From: Microbacteriaceae bacterium 3FA27C10
GTDB taxonomy: Bacteria > Actinomycetota > Actinomycetes > Actinomycetales > Microbacteriaceae
DNA: 64,000 bases
Assembly (NCBI GenBank): GCA_005502775.1
Contig: SCNI01000008.1
Location: 51,458 to 115,457 of the forward strand
Direction of reading: 5' to 3'
Shown here in pieces: positions 16,232 through 24,572 of the stretch. Within the stretch, counting starts at the first letter, position 1. Every line of letters begins with the position of its first letter. The position numbers and the translations under genes are program-made. The notes below the pieces were generated by a model. It worked only from the letters and a program-made list of their open reading frames with translations, had not been told where the DNA came from and did no database searches.

Positions 16232-17017
16232 TTAGACCGTGAGGTCCCATTCGGCGGCCTGCGCTTCACGGGTCTCGTGCTCCATTGACGGCGGGAACAC
16301 GTTGCGGTATTTGGTGATCTCGCCTGTGATGACCTTGACGATCACGTCGACCATGTTCTGCGGGTCTTCCTGCCCGACCAGGGTGAACGGCGGTTCCCAC
16401 CCCGGCAGGATGGCCGTCGCTGGGTCATACCAATAGGTGGATGCCTCGAGCGCGGTGTCGTTGAAGCCGGTCAGGTAGAAACCAGGCTGCACCGTAGCCA
16501 CACTGATCCCCTTGGGTTTCAGCTCTTCTCGAAGCGTCGCGGCGATCGCTTCGATGGCGTATTTCGTCGCACTGTACGCGCCTCCGAATGGTGGAGTCTG
16601 CAGGCCCGCGTCAGAGGAGTTGAACACGATTCTTCCGCTGCCCCGCGCGGCCATCTGTCGGATGAAGCCCTTGGTCAGTTCCATCGGGGCGAACACGTTC
16701 GACTCGAAATTCGCCCGAAGGCGGGACATCGGGAGGTCCGTCAGCGTTCCACTGTGGGCGACGCCGGCGTTGTTGAACAAAACGTCGATGTCATAACGGA
16801 GGGCGTGGGCGACATCGATCTCGTCGAACAGGTCGAGTTTGATGACCTCGATATTTTCCAGACCTGCTGCCGCGATCTCCTGACGCAGCTGCCAGGCCTG
16901 CGGCCAGATTTGTACACCGGCGATCACGCGATATCCGAGGCGCGAGAGGTCGAAGGCCGTCAGCCGACCAAAGCCACTACCCGCGCCCGTGATTAGAACT
17001 GTCTGCATATTGCTCAC
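16232..17017 (-). CDS. SDR family oxidoreductase
   Basis: A 261-residue classical short-chain dehydrogenase. Cofactor motif TGAGSGFGRLTA at residues 10-21, NNAG at about 87-90, catalytic Ser in FNSSDAG and YSATK at about residue 149. After the active site PGFYLTGFND matches the usual PG motif. The substrate is unknown; the family covers keto- and hydroxy-steroid, aldehyde and sugar substrates. It is divergent from a TetR gene with two inverted repeats between them, and is followed by the F420-type reductase. A two-enzyme redox unit controlled by that TetR is the simplest reading. Confidence 0.88.
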   Translation of the reverse strand: MSNMQTVLITGAGSGFGRLTAFDLSRLGYRVIAGVQIWPQAWQLRQEIAAAGLENIEVIKLDLFDEIDVAHALRYDIDVLFNNAGVAHSGTLTDLPMSRLRANFESNVFAPMELTKGFIRQMAARGSGRIVFNSSDAGLQTPPFGGAYSATKYAIEAIAATLREELKPKGISVATVQPGFYLTGFNDTALEASTYWYDPATAILPGWEPPFTLVGQEDPQNMVDVIVKVITGEITKYRNVFPPSMEHETREAQAAEWDLTV

Positions 17018-17024
17018 TCCTAAA

Positions 17025-17095
17025 AACTACTAACTGGTTCGTAGTTAACCTATGCGTCCGCGCCGAGTGTGTCAAACAAACTAGTTGGTAACTAG
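17025..17095. promoter_or_regulatory. TetR-type operators between SDR and tetR
   Basis: Two inverted repeats lie in the 87-base divergent gap. AACTAC at 17025-17030 pairs with GTAGTT at 17041-17046 across 10 bases. CTAGTT at 17081-17086 pairs with AACTAG at 17090-17095 across 3 bases. Both share the half-site pattern (A/C)TAGTT, and one lies near each gene start. They are good candidates for sites of the adjacent TetR repressor acting on itself and on the SDR unit. Confidence 0.55.
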
Positions 17096-17104
17096 ACTGA
17101 CAGC

Positions 17105-17713
17105 ATGACTGTCACGACTACTAAGGGCGAGGCGACGATGCGCCGCATCCTCGACGCGGCATCCTCAGAATTTGCCCGGTTCGGTATCGCCGGCGCCCGT
17201 GTGGACCGCATTGCCGCCGCATCGAACTCAAATAAAGCTCAGATGTATAGCTATTTCGGCAACAAGGACGCGCTGTTCGATGCGGTCTATTCCGAGCACA
17301 TCGGGTGGATGGTCGATTCGGTTCCTCTCCGTGGAGATGACCTGCCGCGCTATGCGATTGAACTGTATGACACGTATCTCGCACGTCCCGAGGTGGTGCG
17401 ACTCACGACCTGGGCGCGCCTGGAGCGGCATCCGGTCGGGGACCTTTACGACGACGGACATGATCACAATCGCGAAAAGATCGACGCGATTCGACAAGGG
17501 CAACGATCCGGTTCTATCGACGGTTTGCTGAATCCGGAAGACGTGCTTTCGCTGGTGACCGCCATGTCGATGGCTTGGTCACCAGCGAGCGCACTCATCG
17601 CCGCCGGACCGGCAGATGCTGGAGAGCTCCACGAACGACGCCGACGCGCTCTGGCGGCAACCGTCCGTAGAGCCTTCGGGTCGGAGGGTGACCGCTTGGC
17701 AGTTTCGGATTAG
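17105..17713 (+). CDS. TetR/AcrR family transcriptional regulator
   Basis: A 202-residue TetR-type repressor. The N-terminal DNA-binding domain covers residues about 10-58: TMRRILDAASSEFARFGIAG, RVDRIAAASNSNKAQMYSYF, then GNKDALFDAVYSEHIGWMV. The C-terminal ligand domain contains TTWARLERHPVGDLYDDGHD, like the TetR_C domains found in many actinobacterial regulators. Divergent from the SDR gene with two palindromes between. Lower GC than host genes, in keeping with the island. Confidence 0.87.
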   Translation: MTVTTTKGEATMRRILDAASSEFARFGIAGARVDRIAAASNSNKAQMYSYFGNKDALFDAVYSEHIGWMVDSVPLRGDDLPRYAIELYDTYLARPEVVRLTTWARLERHPVGDLYDDGHDHNREKIDAIRQGQRSGSIDGLLNPEDVLSLVTAMSMAWSPASALIAAGPADAGELHERRRRALAATVRRAFGSEGDRLAVSD

Positions 17714-17755
17714 TACCTAACTGTCCGCTGAACGCGCACTGCCAAGCGGTCGGCT

Positions 17756-20338
17756 TCATCGGTGATACTTCTCGCTTTCGAGGGCGCCTGCAGCGCGCAG
17801 CACCGCGATCTCTTCTGGGGTGCGCTCTAGAACAGACGCCAGAACGAAATCTGTATCTTGCCCGTACGATGGCCCGGAGCGGCCATACACTCCTCCAGTT
17901 CTGACGGGCGTGTGGCTCATGCGGAACGGCACCTTCTTGACCGGCCAGGTGCCAATGTCTGCTTGGGGAAGGTCTTCCATCCAAGCGAGGTGCGACAGCT
18001 GCGGATCAGTCTCGTAGCGGTCTTGAGCGGTCTGGCACACCCCGGCAGGGACGTGAACGCTCTGCAGCATCTGCATCAGTTCGTAACCGTCATGTCCGCG
18101 CGTGGCCGACGCCAGCAGGACATCAAGGTCCGCGGTATTGAGAACGCGTAATTCCAATGTCGAGAAGCGGGGGTCGGCAAGCCACTCCGGATGCTCCAGC
18201 GCGGTGGCTAGGGCCTCCCACTGGTCGTCAGTGAAGGCGGCGATCGCCAGCCAGCGATCGTCTCCGGCTGTGGGGTACGCGCCGTGCGGCGCAGCGGTCT
18301 TGTAGGGGGAGGCGTTCCCATATCGCGACCATGCCCGCCCGTTCACGCTGTGGTCGAGTACAGCGGTGCCGGTCAGAGCCAACCCAGTTTCGGCCTGCGA
18401 TGTATCGATGTAGCATCCCTGGCCCGTCGACCGCTGGCGGTAGAGTGCGGCCAACATGGCGTTGGCCATGTTGTAGGCGCCGAACCAGTCGAGATACGAG
18501 TAACCGATTCCGGCCGGAGGATAGGGCTCGGGCAGTCCTGACATCTCGGTGATGCCTGAGAATCCCTGCGCTGTGGGTCCGAAGGCTCGGGCGGAGCCAT
18601 AGGTGCCGGCCTGCCCGAAGCCCGATTGCTGCACGTAGACGATGCGCGGGTTGAGTTCGCGCAGACGGGCGTAGCCGAGACCCATGCGTTCCATGGTGCC
18701 GGGCGAGAATCCCTCCACGATCATGTCGGCGTCGCGGATGAGGTCCTCTAGTACCGCGCGACCCTCGGGCGACTTCAGATTGAGGGCGATGCCGAGTTTG
18801 CCGGAATTCAGCTCGGCGAAGTTACCCGACCTGTTGGGCCCGCCGGGAGTCGGGGTCGGGATGGCCTTGGTGGCGGTCTCCCGCTCGGAACGGCCGCCGG
18901 CCGGCGCCATGCCGGCCCCGAAGCGCATGCTGTCCCAGCGGGTGTCGTGCTCGACCTTGATCACCTCGGCACCCAGGGCGGCGAGGAAGCGCCCTGCACC
19001 GGCGCTGGCGAGCATCCAGCTGAGGTCGACCACTCGTACCCCGCTCAGCGCTCCGGCAGAGCCCCGATGGTCCGAGACGTCGCCGGACAGTGCCTCCGCG
19101 GCGGCCGGCCCACCCGATCGCGGAACGCTCTCGCTCAGTTCGGCGGTGTGCTCGCCCAGCAACGGTGCCCGCGGGCCGATGGTCCACGGGACCTCACGGC
19201 ACAGCCATCGGGGGCCGACGTAGGTGAATGAGCGGTCGAGCTCGGGATGCTCGACCTCGACGAACGTGCCCCGTGCACGCCAGTGCGGGTCGACGACGTT
19301 CTCCTCGGGCTTTCTGATCGGCGCCCACGGCAGCCCCTCCGCCTGGGCGTCCTTCCAGATGTCGTCGGCGAACAGCAGACGGGAGATGAGCGCGTCGGTG
19401 ACCGCGTTCACATAGAGCGAGGTGCTCGATGACGCGCGGAGATCCGGATCGCGGTACTTTGGGTCCTCGAGGTCGGCCTGCATGCCGTATTTCTTTAGCA
19501 CCGCGAGATCCGAGTCCCAGCTCATCGCGAACGATCGCAGGTAGGTGCGATAGGGCATGACGTAGCGGCCGTCCTTCGTGATCGACAGCGCCGGTGCGGT
19601 GATGCCGGTCATTGAGTGGCGTCCGGTGAGGCGGCGGTGCTCCTGACGGAGGTACACCCAGTCGGGCATGTCGGTCTCGGTATTCGCACTGACCGCCTGG
19701 TGAATGTTCACGTCCAGACGCTGGCCACGACCGTCCCGCAGCCGGGCGGTCAGTGCGCCGAGGACGCTCATCACGGCCATCTCGCCGGCGATGTGATAGG
19801 CCTGCCACATCTGAGGGGCGATCGGCGGGGTGTCGTAGTGACCGTCGGGATGCGGGTCGTAGCCGCAGTTCATCATGACCCCACCGAGAGCCAGGTGGAT
19901 GAGGTCGCTCCCCTCGAAGCGGGACCAGGGGCCGTCGTCGCCGAACGGCGTAATGCGCAGATAGATCAGGCCAGGGTTGATCACGGACAGGTCGTCGAAG
20001 CCGAGCCCGCGCTCGTCGAGGTACGACGCGCGACGGCCGTCGATGATGACGTCCGCCGAGCGAGCGAGCCGGCGCGCCGTGTCGCGTCCTTCGGAGGTGT
20101 CAAGGTCGAGCACGACCCCCCGCTTGCCGAGGTTGTAGTGCCAGAAGTGAAGACTGCGATCCGGGTGGGGCAGGTCGTCGACGAACGGGCCGTAGGTGCG
20201 CGTGATCTCGCCCTCCGGGGGCTCGATCTTGACGACGTCGGCTCCGAGCCCCGCGAGCAGCTTGCCGGCGTACTCGCCCCGCTCGTCGGCGAACTCCAGC
20301 ACGCGTATCCCAGCGAGGAAGGACGTGGTCTGGGTCAT
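17756..20338 (-). CDS. Fused two-domain CaiB/BaiF CoA-transferase
   Basis: An 860-residue protein made of two class III CoA-transferase units in tandem. Unit 1, about residues 8-395, opens with GIRVLEFADERGEYAGKLLA and has DVVKIEPPEGE. Unit 2, about 430-850, opens with GVRVVDLSWMLASAGAGRFL and has EVIKVEHDTRWD. Known single-unit enzymes form interlocked homodimers, so a fusion is expected to fold as an internal pseudo-dimer. The strand holding the catalytic Asp (VDVSM..D in relatives) reads LDVNIHQAV in unit 1, with no acid at that place, and IDTSQAETG in unit 2, with Glu. One site may thus be inactive. Last gene of the island operon, overlapping the thiolase-like gene by four bases. It would transfer CoA to the imported acid. 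Confidence 0.85.
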   Translation of the reverse strand: MTQTTSFLAGIRVLEFADERGEYAGKLLAGLGADVVKIEPPEGEITRTYGPFVDDLPHPDRSLHFWHYNLGKRGVVLDLDTSEGRDTARRLARSADVIIDGRRASYLDERGLGFDDLSVINPGLIYLRITPFGDDGPWSRFEGSDLIHLALGGVMMNCGYDPHPDGHYDTPPIAPQMWQAYHIAGEMAVMSVLGALTARLRDGRGQRLDVNIHQAVSANTETDMPDWVYLRQEHRRLTGRHSMTGITAPALSITKDGRYVMPYRTYLRSFAMSWDSDLAVLKKYGMQADLEDPKYRDPDLRASSSTSLYVNAVTDALISRLLFADDIWKDAQAEGLPWAPIRKPEENVVDPHWRARGTFVEVEHPELDRSFTYVGPRWLCREVPWTIGPRAPLLGEHTAELSESVPRSGGPAAAEALSGDVSDHRGSAGALSGVRVVDLSWMLASAGAGRFLAALGAEVIKVEHDTRWDSMRFGAGMAPAGGRSERETATKAIPTPTPGGPNRSGNFAELNSGKLGIALNLKSPEGRAVLEDLIRDADMIVEGFSPGTMERMGLGYARLRELNPRIVYVQQSGFGQAGTYGSARAFGPTAQGFSGITEMSGLPEPYPPAGIGYSYLDWFGAYNMANAMLAALYRQRSTGQGCYIDTSQAETGLALTGTAVLDHSVNGRAWSRYGNASPYKTAAPHGAYPTAGDDRWLAIAAFTDDQWEALATALEHPEWLADPRFSTLELRVLNTADLDVLLASATRGHDGYELMQMLQSVHVPAGVCQTAQDRYETDPQLSHLAWMEDLPQADIGTWPVKKVPFRMSHTPVRTGGVYGRSGPSYGQDTDFVLASVLERTPEEIAVLRAAGALESEKYHR

Positions 20339-21543
20339 CGGTGGTCTCCTTTCGATGTGGGGTCGACGGTCAGGACGAGTCCCTGCGAGTTGTAGAAGAA
20401 CCCGCCGATGGCCAGAAGCGCGGTGCGGGCACCGTGCACCTGCCGGTCACCGGCTGCTCCGCGGAGCTGCTGGACGGCGTCGCGAACGAACCCCGCCCCC
20501 TGCGTGCCGCCCTCCGAGAGCATTCCTCCCTGCAGGTTGACGGGAACCCGGCCGTCGAGCAGCAGCCGACTGCCGGCGGCATCCCAGTTGGACCTCAGGT
20601 AATCCGCTGCGCCGCCGGAGTCGCACCATCCCAGTTTCTCGAGCCACGACAGCGTAATGAAGGTGAACCCGTCGTAGACGTAGGCGAGGTCGATGTCGTC
20701 GACTCCGATATCCGCCTGCTGCCGGAGCCGGCCCACCACGACGTCCTGGCCGTGGTGCTCGAGCGACGGCAGCTGCTCCTCGTCGCTCGCGGACGCCACG
20801 AGCCCTTGGGCAGCGGCCCGGACCAGGACCGGCGGTCGCCGGAGATCGCGAGCGCGCTCGGTCGTCGTAAGAACGAACGCCTCGGCACCGTCGACTGGGA
20901 GGTCCATGTCGTACATGCCGAACGGGTCGCGCACCATACGGCCGGCCAGATAGTCGTCGAGGGTCAGCGGCTCGCGCATCGCTGCGAGCGGGTTGCGCAT
21001 CGCGTTACTGCGGCTGTTGACCGCGACCAGTCCCAGCGCCTCCCGGGGCACCGCGTGGTCGTGGAGGTATCTGCTCGCCCAAGCGGCATAGGCGACGGCG
21101 TCGTGCACCGCCTCGGGAGGCGCGGAGTTGTACCCTCGGATGTGCCGACGGTAGGGATCCGACGCGAGCCTTCCCGAGTTGAACGGTGTCCGGTAGTTGT
21201 AGTGGTACACCAGCACGGTCGTGCACGCGCCGCTGTGGATGGCGTTCATCGCGTCGATGAGGGGCCCGACGATGACGGGGTTGCCTTCGCCGAAGTGGGT
21301 CACGTTCGGCAGGCGCAGCGATGCGGTCAGCTCGGGTGCCGAGGGCGGCAGGATGGTCGTGCTTCCCATTCCCGGCGATGCGATCACTCCGTCGATGTCG
21401 TCGGCGGTGAGGCCGGCGTCACGGATGGCCGCGATGGCCGCCTCGAGCGCGTATGACCGCGCCGTCCTCCCGTTCGTGCGGAAGTACCCGGTCGACCCGA
21501 CTCCGGCGACGGAGACCCGGTCCGGGATGCCGACGCCGGTCAT
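20335..21543 (-). CDS. Thiolase-like protein, probable Ltp2-type acyl-CoA aldolase
   Basis: A 402-residue thiolase-fold protein of the SCP-x/lipid-transfer group. The N-terminal strand-helix SVAGVGSTGYFRTNGRTARS and the DIDLAYVYDGFTFITLSWLE segment match that group. The position where thiolases have the nucleophilic Cys reads THFGEGNPVIVG, with no Cys. The usual GHPxG histidine region reads LQGGMLSEGGTQGAG, without that His. This is the pattern of Ltp2-type retro-aldolases of steroid side-chain breakdown, which pair with a DUF35 protein. The adjacent gene encodes a DUF35 domain, supporting an aldolase role on a beta-hydroxyacyl-CoA. The start overlaps the DUF35 gene stop by four bases. Confidence 0.78.
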   Translation of the reverse strand: MTGVGIPDRVSVAGVGSTGYFRTNGRTARSYALEAAIAAIRDAGLTADDIDGVIASPGMGSTTILPPSAPELTASLRLPNVTHFGEGNPVIVGPLIDAMNAIHSGACTTVLVYHYNYRTPFNSGRLASDPYRRHIRGYNSAPPEAVHDAVAYAAWASRYLHDHAVPREALGLVAVNSRSNAMRNPLAAMREPLTLDDYLAGRMVRDPFGMYDMDLPVDGAEAFVLTTTERARDLRRPPVLVRAAAQGLVASASDEEQLPSLEHHGQDVVVGRLRQQADIGVDDIDLAYVYDGFTFITLSWLEKLGWCDSGGAADYLRSNWDAAGSRLLLDGRVPVNLQGGMLSEGGTQGAGFVRDAVQQLRGAAGDRQVHGARTALLAIGGFFYNSQGLVLTVDPTSKGDHR

Positions 21544-22370
21544 GCGCTCGCTCCGATCGGACGGAACACCGGGAACGGGGCGGCGTCGCGCACGACCCAG
21601 TCCAATTCGACCGGGGCCCCGATGGGCGAGGTCCGAGAAGGATCGGCAAGGCCGCTCGAGAAGCGCAAGCCCGCCTGCTCCTCGAGTTCGACGGTCACGA
21701 CGGGATACGGGTATCCGACCCCTGGGTAGGCAGGCCCCTGCCGGAGGGTGATCGACAGGGCCACCACTCCGCGACCGCTGACCGGCTCGTGCTGCACCTC
21801 ATCAGACCAGCAGTAGGGACACACGGGCCGAGCGGGGAGGTGGAGCCGGGAGCACGAGGCGCACCGCGGCACGAGGAGGCGACGGTCGAGCCATCCGGCG
21901 ACGCCGGGGGCGCTGTCCTCGTCGAGCGCCAGTGACGGGTAACGCGCCCAGACCGGTGCGGAGAAGTAGGCCCGCAAGCCCTCCAGGCCGGCATCGACTG
22001 CGGCTCTCAATCCGGTCCGCACCTCTTCGGGATCTCGGCTGTCGACCGTGACGTCGAGCACCCAGTCGACGACCGTCGCATTCGGTCCCGCGGAGTGGAC
22101 GGCGATCGTGCCCTCGTGCGTCGACAAATCGAGGGGCGAGTGGATCAGGGAATACGTCACCCGGTGTTCGACCGGATCGATGCCCGTCAGGCGTTCGAGG
22201 AAGGTCGCCTCTCCGCTTAGAACGGTTCGCACGCGGCCGTCGGGCGTCGCAGCGAAGGCGTCGATTCCGGGCATCCATCTCGGCAGCTGATCGAAGCGGC
22301 TGACGAGATCCCACACCTCGTCGACCGGGACGGCCACGCCAATCGACCGGGTGACCCGGACGCGTGTCAT
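21540..22370 (-). CDS. SRPBCC-DUF35 fusion protein, probable aldolase partner
   Basis: A 276-residue two-domain protein. Residues about 1-140 are an SRPBCC (START/cyclase-like) ligand-binding domain: TRSIGVAVPVDEVWDLVSRF, QLPRWMPGIDAFAATPDGRV, THEGTIAV. Residues about 160-272 are a DUF35 module with a zinc ribbon of four Cys in PRCASCSRLHLPARPVCPYC, followed by an OB-fold (GVVALSITLRQG). In known systems DUF35 proteins bind CoA esters and form the active complex with a thiolase-like aldolase or thiolase. The SRPBCC half might receive the hydrophobic part of the substrate. I do not recall this fusion as a described architecture. It sits between the transporter and the thiolase-like gene, with four-base overlaps on both sides. 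Confidence 0.82.
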   Translation of the reverse strand: MTRVRVTRSIGVAVPVDEVWDLVSRFDQLPRWMPGIDAFAATPDGRVRTVLSGEATFLERLTGIDPVEHRVTYSLIHSPLDLSTHEGTIAVHSAGPNATVVDWVLDVTVDSRDPEEVRTGLRAAVDAGLEGLRAYFSAPVWARYPSLALDEDSAPGVAGWLDRRLLVPRCASCSRLHLPARPVCPYCWSDEVQHEPVSGRGVVALSITLRQGPAYPGVGYPYPVVTVELEEQAGLRFSSGLADPSRTSPIGAPVELDWVVRDAAPFPVFRPIGASA

Positions 22371-23752
22371 CGCCCCACCCGCTTTCCGGACGCCGGTGCG
22401 ACCTCGAGCGGCACGCCCGACAGATCCAGGTCACGACGACGGGTCAGGCGCAGATCGATCGTGAACGCGATCAGCGCCGAAGCGACGAGGAGCACGGAGA
22501 TAAGGACGAAGCCGGCGTTTGGGTTGCCGGTGAGGTCTTGGAGCCATCCCGTGAAGTAGGGGCCGAAGAAGCCTGCCGTGATGCCGATGGTGTTGACCAG
22601 GGCGATCGAGGTGGCCGCGCTCGCCCCGGTGTGGAGTTTGGCGACCAGCACCAGGGTCGTCGACCCGCCTCCGGTGATGCCGAAGGCCATCAGTGACAGG
22701 CACAAGATGAGCACCAGCGGGTCGGTCGCGAAGCTGGCGGCTACACCGCCGATGAGGCCGATCACCGCGGCGACCGCGATATGGAAACCGGCGTGGCCGC
22801 GCCGATCGACGAGGCGCCCGAAGAGCAGTTGAGCCACTCCACCGCACAGGAACGGCACTGCGGTGATCAGAGAGATCTGGAGGGGTGAGTATTCGACGTC
22901 GAAGCGGGCCTGGAAGCCCACGACGAGAGTGGGGAGGAAGAAAGTGAGGGCGTAGGTGCCGTAGATGAAGCTGAAGTAGCACAGGCCAAGGAGCCAGATG
23001 CGGCCGCTACGGAAGATCTTGCCCACCCCCATGTCGCCGAGGGAGTGTGTGGAGGTGTCAGACATGATGCGGCGTTCGATGTCCGCCTTCTCGGCCGCGG
23101 TCAGCCATTTCGCCTCCGCCGGGCCCTTGTCCAAGTAGAACCAGGTGATGACCCCGAGGATAATCGCTGGCACACCGACGGCGAGGATGAGGAAACGCCA
23201 TCCGGTGAGTCCGAACGGCGTGCTCGCATCCCCTACACCAATGAGGAAGTTCGAGATCGGGGCACCAAGAACAGAGGCGATCGTCACCGAGAACAGGAAC
23301 CGGGTGATCGCGCGTCCACGGAACTCCTGCGAGAACCACAGCGTGAGATAGAAGATCACTCCGGGCGCGAAGCCCGCCTCGGCGACGCCCAGGAGGAACC
23401 TCAAGATGTACAGGCTGATGTCGTTGGGGGCGAAGGCGGTGAGCACCTGCACGATACCCCAGCTCACGATAATCCGTGCTAGCCAGGTGCGCGCACCGAA
23501 GCGACGGAGTGCCAGGTTGCTCGGCACTTCGAGCAGGATGTATCCGAAGAAGAAGATGCCGGCGGCGAAGCCGAACGTTGTCGCCGTGAGCCCCAGATCT
23601 TCGTTCATGCCAGCGGGGCCGGCGTAGGACAGGCTGATGCGGTCGAAGTACGACACGAACATCAGCAGGCACAGCAGCGGAAGAAGCCGCCAGGCAATCT
23701 TCCGGTTCACTCGTTTGGTCTCAGCGCGTTCCACGCCGTCGTCAAGCATCAT
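22367..23752 (-). CDS. MFS transporter, anion:cation symporter (ACS) type
   Basis: A 461-residue 12-helix major facilitator. The opening RVNRKIAWRLLPLLCLLMFV, SYFDRISLSYAG and the ILLEVPSNLALRRFGARTWL motif are typical of the ACS subgroup (tartrate, phthalate, hexuronate and aromatic-acid permeases). The start MMLDD at 23752 (or 23749) follows AGAAGTGG; a longer frame to 23821 would cross the operator and is unlikely. It is the first gene of the island operon, so it probably imports the organic acid that the CoA-transferase activates. Four-base overlap with the SRPBCC-DUF35 gene. Confidence 0.87.
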   Translation of the reverse strand: MMLDDGVERAETKRVNRKIAWRLLPLLCLLMFVSYFDRISLSYAGPAGMNEDLGLTATTFGFAAGIFFFGYILLEVPSNLALRRFGARTWLARIIVSWGIVQVLTAFAPNDISLYILRFLLGVAEAGFAPGVIFYLTLWFSQEFRGRAITRFLFSVTIASVLGAPISNFLIGVGDASTPFGLTGWRFLILAVGVPAIILGVITWFYLDKGPAEAKWLTAAEKADIERRIMSDTSTHSLGDMGVGKIFRSGRIWLLGLCYFSFIYGTYALTFFLPTLVVGFQARFDVEYSPLQISLITAVPFLCGGVAQLLFGRLVDRRGHAGFHIAVAAVIGLIGGVAASFATDPLVLILCLSLMAFGITGGGSTTLVLVAKLHTGASAATSIALVNTIGITAGFFGPYFTGWLQDLTGNPNAGFVLISVLLVASALIAFTIDLRLTRRRDLDLSGVPLEVAPASGKRVGR

Positions 23753-23774
23753 TCGGGCCACTTCTCTGTGTCCG

Positions 23775-23855
23775 ATGGCAAGAATGCCATTCCTAATGCC
23801 TATAGGTTTTCCTATAGGCATTAGGAAGCATAGAAAGCTTCTGTCAGGACGTCAA
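23775..23855 (-). promoter_or_regulatory. Promoter and long palindromic operator of the CoA-transferase operon
   Basis: On the minus strand TTGACG (23855-23850) and TATGCT (23832-23827) are 17 bases apart, a good sigma-70 type promoter whose -35 contains the tetR stop codon. Directly downstream is a perfect inverted repeat with 17-base arms TTCCTAATGCCTATAGG (23790-23806 and 23811-23827) around TTTT. Abutting it is a second repeat ATGGCA AGAA TGCCAT (23775-23790). There is no T-run after the stem in the direction of transcription, so it is not a terminator. A TetR dimer bound at the start site would block the operon. The protein assignment is inference. Confidence 0.65.
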
Positions 23856-24448
23856 GGCTTTTCCCCGTCGCCGGCGCGCACGCGGGCGAGCGCGTCGGCG
23901 AACATACCGAGGAACAAGTCAAAAGCAGCGGTGTCATCGTGGTCAACGTCCCGCAGCGCTTCATTGAGTTCGAGGTTCACGAAGCCGAGGATGGTCGCGC
24001 GGAACACAAGGTGCGCATCCGGAATCGCGGCCGGTGGCAACCCGAAGCGTCGGAACACGTGCCGCACCTCCTCGGCGGCGGCATTCGCCGACGCCCAATA
24101 CTCCTCGGTCGGGGGAGCGCTCTGCTGCAACATGTACACCGCAGGATGCTCCCGCACGAAACCGCGATAGGCGACGGCCATACTCCGCAACGCGTCAAGG
24201 CCCCTCGCTTCACCGACCGAATCGCGCACGCGCCGGCCTAGATCATCCATCCCGCGGATCGCGACCAACGTGCGAATCTCGTCGAGGTTGTCGACGTGAC
24301 TGTAGAGGGTGGGCTGCGATACCCCCAGCCTCTCCGAGATCAGTCGGGTGGTCAGACCCTCCGGCCCGATGTCGTCAAGGAGTTCGATCGCTGCATCGGT
24401 GATCCGCGCAGGGGTCACACCTTTTCGAATTTTTCTGGAAGAGTCCAC
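23852..24448 (-). CDS. TetR/AcrR family regulator of the CoA-transferase operon
   Basis: A 198-residue TetR-type regulator. The DNA-binding domain is residues about 12-58: TPARITDAAIELLDDIGPEG, LTTRLISERLGVSQPTLYSH and VDNLDEIRTLVA. The C-terminal half has the FVREHPAVYML stretch and an EEVRHVFRRFGLP segment of the WHG-type ligand domain. It lies upstream of the MFS gene on the same strand, with a separate promoter and operator between the two. Control of the downstream operon is a position-based inference. Length is normal for the family. Confidence 0.87.
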   Translation of the reverse strand: MDSSRKIRKGVTPARITDAAIELLDDIGPEGLTTRLISERLGVSQPTLYSHVDNLDEIRTLVAIRGMDDLGRRVRDSVGEARGLDALRSMAVAYRGFVREHPAVYMLQQSAPPTEEYWASANAAAEEVRHVFRRFGLPPAAIPDAHLVFRATILGFVNLELNEALRDVDHDDTAAFDLFLGMFADALARVRAGDGEKP

Positions 24449-24572
24449 ATCGACACGTTACTTGCAAGAAAATGCGAGGTGCCTCTAACCCTGATCGGCG
24501 TCTCTAACCTCGAGGTCACCGACCTGGAAATGCTCACGGCCACCTCTCGCCTGGCGCCGCATGTAACCAGAT
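24449..24572. other. Short gap upstream of tetR, no gene
   Basis: Should hold the tetR promoter on the minus strand. It also contains the junction with the truncated IS3 element. TCTCTAACC-like repeats occur at 24482 and 24502. No IS3 left terminal repeat was recognised here, so the left part of the IS element is missing. Confidence 0.35.

Noticed and set aside
17756..20338. Two separate CoA-transferase genes
   Set aside because: The frame is continuous across the joint with no stop or internal ribosome site, so it is one fused protein.
23790..23827. The palindrome as a terminator for the upstream tetR
   Set aside because: No T-run follows in the direction of transcription and a good promoter precedes it, so an operator fits better.
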